Below, one piece after another: positions 58,887 through 64,000 of a stretch of DNA of 64,000 nt. Within the stretch, counting starts at the first letter, position 1; every line of letters starts with the position of its first letter. This DNA is from Cryptomeria japonica (Eukaryota; Streptophyta; Pinopsida; Cupressales; Cupressaceae): positions 255,487,533-255,551,532 of the forward strand of contig NC_081410.1 in NCBI RefSeq assembly GCF_030272615.1. Reading direction: 5' to 3'. Below the pieces are notes generated by a model. It was not told the DNA's origin. It ran no database searches and worked only from the letters and a program-made list of their open reading frames with translations. The translations under genes and the position numbers were made by a program.

Positions 58887-59766
58887 TGTTGGCAATTGAC
58901 ACTCATTTGATTGGTTTCAATATGTTTTCATTGATGGAAACATGTTCCGGATTTCATATTATGGTTTGGTTGTTTACCGGTAGATGCTTCACCGGCACCA
59001 ACAGGTATCTTCACTGGTAGGAGGAATTCTATGGGTACCAGCATTGCAAGCTGACATGAATTAATCAAGTTACATGTATTGGAGGACGACATCATTTTGA
59101 GAGACGTGACATTTAGCAATTGATTTTGATATTCATGTATATATGTAATTGAGCCGACATGTATATTCACTTTGTAATTATCTATGTAAGCCGACATAAG
59201 GCATGAAGGATTGTAAGGGTATATAGGTCAGTTGATTAGATCCATTTTGTGATATGAGATGGGATGTAAAATATGAGTGAGAGAGATATTTGTAATGTGA
59301 GGAATGTTGATTATGTAAGAGGTTACTCCGATAATGGTTTAGGGTTGCAGAACCGGAACTCTATCAGGCATAGCAGATGCACTTTATGAGTTAAGTTTTA
59401 GGTTTTCTTATTCAGAGTAACTGTAGTTAGTGAGACTCCTTTGTGATGAGTAGTGTACTCTAGACTATAATCCTTCCTGCATGTGTAGGCCCCCATATTT
59501 TGTAATATCTCTTTATATGGCTAGTGGATTGATATTGTGGGTCATAAATCCCACTGTGGTTTTTCCTCCTTGAGGTTTTCCATGTATAATTCTCTTTTTT
59601 ATGGTATTAATTGGTGTGATTGGCTTATTGAATGCTTTACTTCTTTCATTTATATATGTATCGATTTACCAGTTGGTGAATGCATGTTTTAATAAGGTTA
59701 AAATTGATCATTCTGGTAGAACATTGATTCACCCCCCCCCCCTCTCAGTGTTCTTAGATTCCAATA
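58887..59766 (+). repeat. Element C 3' LTR
   Basis: From TGTTGGCAATTGAC to GATTCCAATA (last CA mutated to TA), then TCAGT. The region just before it is not purine-rich, so no polypurine tract is seen. Confidence 0.9.
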
Positions 59767-59771
59767 TCAGT
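59767..59771. repeat. Target site duplication of element C (right, TCAGT)
   Basis: Matches 53219-53223 exactly. Confidence 0.9.
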
Positions 59772-60358
59772 GTGAGTATAACTATTTTCCCAAGCGGTAT
59801 TTATAGAAATCCGATGCTGAAGCAATATTAATAGCTTGTCCATCAACGTAATTTGGTGTTTAATGACAATTCATATCATGACAATTGAGAATATTTTTAA
59901 ATAAGATTATAATCAGCATGCACAAGATTTTGAAGAGTGTGCAAAGCCCAAGCCTTCACCACATGTCCCTCTGTAATATTTCCTTTTTGTGGAAGATACT
60001 AAGTAGCCCCTCATGCATATATGTTTGGTCGGTTGTCATAAATATGGACTCAAAAAGAGGATATACTCTTCCCAAGAAAGTTGTCTGAAGCTTTCAAATG
60101 GCGGTGAAAAAAGAATGATGGCCTTTCAACTTAGTGAGTTGGCAATCACATGGGTGTCGTGAGGATTAATTTTGCACGTATGTGTAAGGTGGTGCATGCA
60201 TTGGGAAAATATCATAGTTAACGCACCATTCAACATGGAAATAAAGGCTCTCATCTTCTTGAAGATGATTTATCAAAAGTAAAAGTGCATGCAAAGACAG
60301 TCTCAAGAAATCTTCTCTTCGCGCCGAAGTAGATTTTTGAAAGCACAAGAACAAAGTA

Positions 60359-62425
60359 ATGGATTTTGAAGCAGGAATTATCGATGATGTTGCAAGTTAT
60401 TCCTCGGCTGAATCTTTTGTGGACATATTCAAGGATGTATCCTATGCATCTCATGTCATGCCCCCAAAGCCCGTCCATCCGAAGACAGGACCAAAGGATA
60501 GAACCATGATTAGAAACCCTATGGTGGTAGGAGATAGGTATGAAGAGGTCTATGATCTTGAACTTCATGAACATCCAAAGACCCTCTGAGTAGGCACCTG
60601 CCAAACGAAGTTAAGCAAGAAGGGAAGTTCAGGTAAGCCCGCTCTCAAAATGTGGAATTTTGGCCTTCCTCAATAGATGGTGTCGAGGGTTCTTCACTGC
60701 CCATAATTTATTAATGCATGTGTTGCAAGCCTCAAGCCAAACCCACCAAGGATCAAAGGGGAATCACTACATGTAGTGATAAGTGTGGATGCAATCAGGG
60801 ACATGTTGTGTATCCCACCAATTGACAGCAATGCAGAGATGTTCCGCAAAAAGATTCTAGAAATTTATTCGCAAGGAAGGAATGATGTAAGATTTTGTAA
60901 TGATGCAATGAACAGAGACCCAAATACCAAAGACCTCCTGCAATTTCCATTGTCATACAATGATCTAAAGAAAAAGGATCAAAAGGATGTTGCATCGATG
61001 TTGGCATATATTTTTCAGTTTTGACATCGATGCCAATATCTACCCTTTTCAAATGGGTTCTTGTTCAAGTTTCGGAAGCAGAGAGAGCCCTTCTAGTGTG
61101 ATTTTGTAGAAATCCTCATTCAAGGGATCATGGAATAATTCACAAATTCCTCAAAACATTATAGGTTCAGGGACACCTTTTTTCTAGTCCATATGTTTTT
61201 GCATCAAAACATAGATTAGTTTCGACAACATATGGAGCTTTCAATTAATGATAGTCAGAATAGGAAGAAGCCTATAACTATATGGACCCACATCCTATCC
61301 ACTATGTATGATGTGTATGTGTTTTCTGATGCCTTCTTAGCCCTCTCCATGCTAGATTTAACTAGGCAAGGAACAGACTCTATTGTTCTCTTTTCAAAAA
61401 ATCAAATCAGTTGGATGATAGTGAACAGCCCCCCATGAGATTGGTTTTTGGGTCAAGATTTTTCTTTCATTAGAATCCATGGGTTCACAAAGAGGCCTTT
61501 CTATCTCCCATAGTCTGTTCCTAATCATACTCTTGCCTTAGAAATGTTTAGACAATTGGTTATAATTGAAAATCGTATAGGCTTGGGGTGACATGGAGTT
61601 TCCATACACAGGACAACAAGATCATAGGGCCTATCGTTCTAGCCAAAAGACTCAAGCAGATGGTGTGCTCACCTCGAAGTTAGTTCAATTAGGCCTGGTG
61701 ATAATTCACAATAAATGGAGATACGACCTAGATGGTTGCCTCTCCCAAAGGACACCTATAGTGCACATACCACATGGTCTCGTCTAGGAGTCTTGGACAA
61801 GCCCAAAAGAAAATGATCCAACATTGTATGTAAATCTAAACCTCATCCCTAAAGAAGAGTGACTATCATGGTTGATGTTCTACCAACCAATGGCAAAGGT
61901 TGATCCCATGAAGAAGATGATAGCTATTTTATTCAGGAAAATGGAGGAAGATGCTTGGCCTGAAGAGAAGAGGCAAGTGTTCTAATTATACAGACAAGAG
62001 GTTGGGAAAACTTGAGTAGGATTGGGTAATCTCCCTAGTGGTGATACTTTTCAAAAACGGTGGCAGAAATATAATGATGGCATTGAAGATGATAATGAGC
62101 CTTCCCCAATGGCACTGATGAGGGAGCTTTTGCATAATTAGTCAAAGTGTCTGGGGGAAAAGGAAAATAGATTGAGATAATACTGCCATTAGAAGGCTCT
62201 GCACCTTTGCTTGCTTATCGCGCTATAAAGAAGCCTATCAGGAGGCCTCGCTCCCAAGTCTCCAGGAAGCGATCTAGTGATACATCTCAGTCACAAAGTT
62301 CCCCAGAAGTTGGTGCGGCCCCCCATAAGAAGAAGCATAACATAGATAATGTTCTCGGGAGTACTCAGACGCAAGTACCTATATCGTCACTAGTTCTAGT
62401 TGCATCGACAACATCTTTGGCTTAG
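60359..62425 (+). pseudogene. Unrecognised long ORF (N-terminal and central part), broken
   Basis: The likely start is MDFEAGIIDDVASYSSAESF at 60359, followed by open pieces at 60776-61024 (DAIRDMLCIPPIDSNAEMFR), 61232-61438 (ITIWTHILSTMYDVYVFSDA) and 61593-61787, then a basic segment RPRSQVSRKRSSDTSQSQSS at about 62,230. Stops and frameshifts lie between. The layout (globular N-terminus, Ser/Thr/Pro-rich middle, coiled-coil end) resembles antisense ORFs of Gypsy elements, so it may belong to a minus-oriented Gypsy element beyond the window. I cannot name a family. Confidence 0.5.
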
Positions 62426-64000
62426 GTACTATTTTTTCCCCCTCTTCTCTCTTCTCAATCTCTGGTTTTTGTTGCATCCTCATCTTCGCTCGCATGCGTC
62501 ATTGTGTCTAGTAGCCAGGCCATAGTTATATCTTATGCAGTCATTGTGCAGTCTCAATCAGTCCCAACCTTCACTAGCCTTGTTGCATCCACCCCACCTA
62601 GCGTCACTTATTTCAGCACTGTAGTAAGAATTTCTCACTCTGCTCAAACCCCAAGTCAATCAACAAAAGTGTCTTTTGTAGCACACATTTTAGGATTTTC
62701 CAACTCTACGTCTGTTGCATCGTCAAGTGTTGGGTCGTTGTTTTCCTCCCTTGTTGGTGTTTTACAAGGAATCTGTCCATTCTCTCATGCTTCTCTCACT
62801 TTGATAGATCAAGCCTAGTTGCAATCCATTGTAGCCCCAATCCCATTTGTTCTCCCTTTAGGGGCTCCTTTTGTAGGGCAAATGATCTCATCCCCATAAG
62901 AATTCTTTCAGCATACAGATTTTGCCAAGCTTGCTCAAGCTCAAAGAGCATAGAAAAGAAGAGCAAAAGACTCTCAGAAGCTTTCTGATCCTTACATACA
63001 GACACTGTATAGTGAAGATCATGAGAACTTGTTATTTGCAGCTATGACACCAAGCATCATTAATCCAGCGAGCCAAATGCAGCCCGAAGATTATGCAGTA
63101 CATACCATTGACATTGATCTGAAGCAGGCTTGCCCACAAGATAAAGTGGAACTCATGGAAGAGATATAGAGACTGGTGTCATCTAATTATTTGAAGAGTA
63201 CTTGATGCCTGGATAAACTCATAGTTGAGTTGGAGAGAGTGAAGGCTACCAATGAATGTTTGCAGAAAGAATCAAAAGCTAGGGAAGTGGAAATCACCTG
63301 ACTTCAGGCGACAATGCAACAAAAAAGAAAAGAAAGAGACAGGCTCCAAAGTGCATTGAATGGCATGGTAAGCATGTTGCAAGTGGAGCAATCTACAAAT
63401 AATAGGCTGACTAAGGAGTTGTATGAAAAGGAGCAAGAGCTTCTGCAAGTCTAGGCAGGTATCTTTGATGTAGCTCGGGCCCAGACACAGTTGTAGGATG
63501 TCATCAGGGAAAAGGGGCAATATTATCACGATCTCACTAATACACAAGATATCCTTGAGGAAGAAAGAAAAGTAAAAGATCGGGCTCTGCAAGAGTTCCA
63601 AGAAAAGAAAGCCCAGTTCAAACAGAAGCTCCAAGATTTAAGAGTAGCTTTGGAGAATGAGCAAGCGAGTAATAACCGATTGTTGGAGGAGGTACATGAC
63701 ATGCACACTAGGATGGTGGTTTTGTAGCATCAAGTGACTGAATCAATAGGGAAGATGCATGAGAGGATAGAATCAAAAGAATCCAAAATGGAGCTCCTTT
63801 CAAAGCCTTCAGCTCCTCTGCTTGCTCCTCTCGTGGATTTCACCATAGTGCGGGAACTTCATATTTCGTATTGGGAGAAAATAAACCAATTAATTCCATC
63901 TTTGGAGCCAGCTTTGAATATCTTGATGGATTCCTACTCCTTGTGTGTTGAATTCAATGTCACCATTGAGAAAATGGTGCAGTCCATTGCACCTAAGGTT
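62426..64000 (+). pseudogene. Ser/Thr-rich and coiled-coil C-terminal part of the same ORF, runs off the window
   Basis: Bases 62426-62820 encode Ser/Thr/Val-rich low-complexity sequence (62504-62818 open). From about 63,150 the plus strand encodes a broken heptad-rich region (LIVELERVKATNECLQKESK near 63223, later EEERKVKDRALQEFQEKKAQ near 63560). The reading has stops near 63168, 63206, 63454 and 63727. It continues to the window edge. Confidence 0.5.

Larger units (their letters stand above)
53224..59766 (+). mobile_element. Element C: gag-only two-ORF LTR retrotransposon
   Basis: LTRs of 899 bp (53224-54122) and 880 bp (58887-59766), TCAGT duplications, an iMet-type primer site with one mismatch, ORF1 with coiled coil and zinc knuckles, and a long ORF2. 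It is the fullest member of the A/B/C family here and has no polymerase or integrase. It lies in the antisense ORF of element F. The LTRs differ at many sites, so it is not recent. Confidence 0.9.
52511..60354 (-). pseudogene. Antisense ORF of element F, split by element C
   Basis: The minus strand has pieces at 60166-60354 (RREDFLRLSLHALLLLINHL), 59780-59860 (YVDGQAINIASASDFYKYRL), 52977-53186 (EEFMSFEDRYHVNIASIFSL), 52756-52968 (GEIITHLTEVLFPTKYLGGL) and 52511-52729 with an acidic then Arg-rich end. The reading crosses the element C insertion point, since the 59,7xx and 53,1xx pieces are contiguous once C is taken out. I do not recognise the protein. Position and strand match antisense ORFs known from Tat-lineage elements. 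Many stops. Confidence 0.55.
44640..60358 (+). mobile_element. Element F: Tat-like Gypsy retrotransposon with RNase H ahead of RT
   Basis: Plus-sense order: gag, protease, RNase H, RT, RNase H, integrase. A minus-strand ORF starts downstream of integrase at about 52,511 and continues beyond element C to about 60,354. A probable solo LTR (47340-49003) lies in the first RNase H. No LTR pair was identified, so both ends are approximate. All genes are decayed. The presence of a second RNase H and an antisense ORF places it with Tat-like elements, but with a different domain order from element E. Confidence 0.65.

Overview
The window is plant nuclear DNA made almost wholly of nested LTR retrotransposons. 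No intact cellular gene, tRNA or rRNA was recognised. The AT-rich composition, the depth of nesting, the Ty1/Copia elements primed by initiator-Met tRNA and the Tat-lineage Ty3/Gypsy elements with extra antisense ORFs point to a large-genome seed plant. A gymnosperm is my guess from the sequence style; it is not proven.

Layout. (1) 1-9689, minus strand: element A, a two-ORF gag-only LTR element whose 3' end lies outside the window. A young element G (2758-7928, minus) is inserted in its ORF1; G has identical 491-bp LTRs, a GTACT target duplication and one intact 774-codon ORF. (2) 9690-10359: the tail of an Athila-like Gypsy element (polypurine tract and start of its 3' LTR). (3) 10360-37261, minus: a 26.9-kb Tat-lineage Gypsy element E (gag, PR, RT, two RNase H domains, IN, and an antisense plant-mobile-domain ORF downstream). 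Element B (16747-22272, plus; same family as A) sits at its integrase. A Tork/Tnt1-like Copia element D (24600-29622, plus) sits in its RT and is bounded by CAAAG duplications. (4) 37262-40430: AT-rich sequence without recognisable genes. (5) About 40450-43520, plus: a decayed L1-type LINE. (6) About 44640-60358: a second Gypsy element F (plus), with an RNase H domain ahead of RT, a probable solo LTR (47340-49003) inside that RNase H, and a minus-strand ORF downstream of IN. That ORF is split by element C (53224-59766, plus; same family as A and B; TCAGT duplication). (7) 60359-64000, plus: a broken long ORF ending in a coiled coil, running out of the window.

How the parts relate. A, B and C share tRNA-iMet primer sites, related LTRs, ORF1 (coiled coil plus CCHC knuckles) and an unrecognised ORF2, but no protease, integrase or reverse transcriptase. 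G carries gag and protease fused to an unrecognised C-terminal region, also without integrase or RT. All four are best read as non-autonomous elements moved in trans, plausibly by Copia elements like D, which has the same primer site and similar LTR tips. This is inference. Relative ages from nesting and LTR identity: E and F are oldest, B, C and D younger, and G is very recent.
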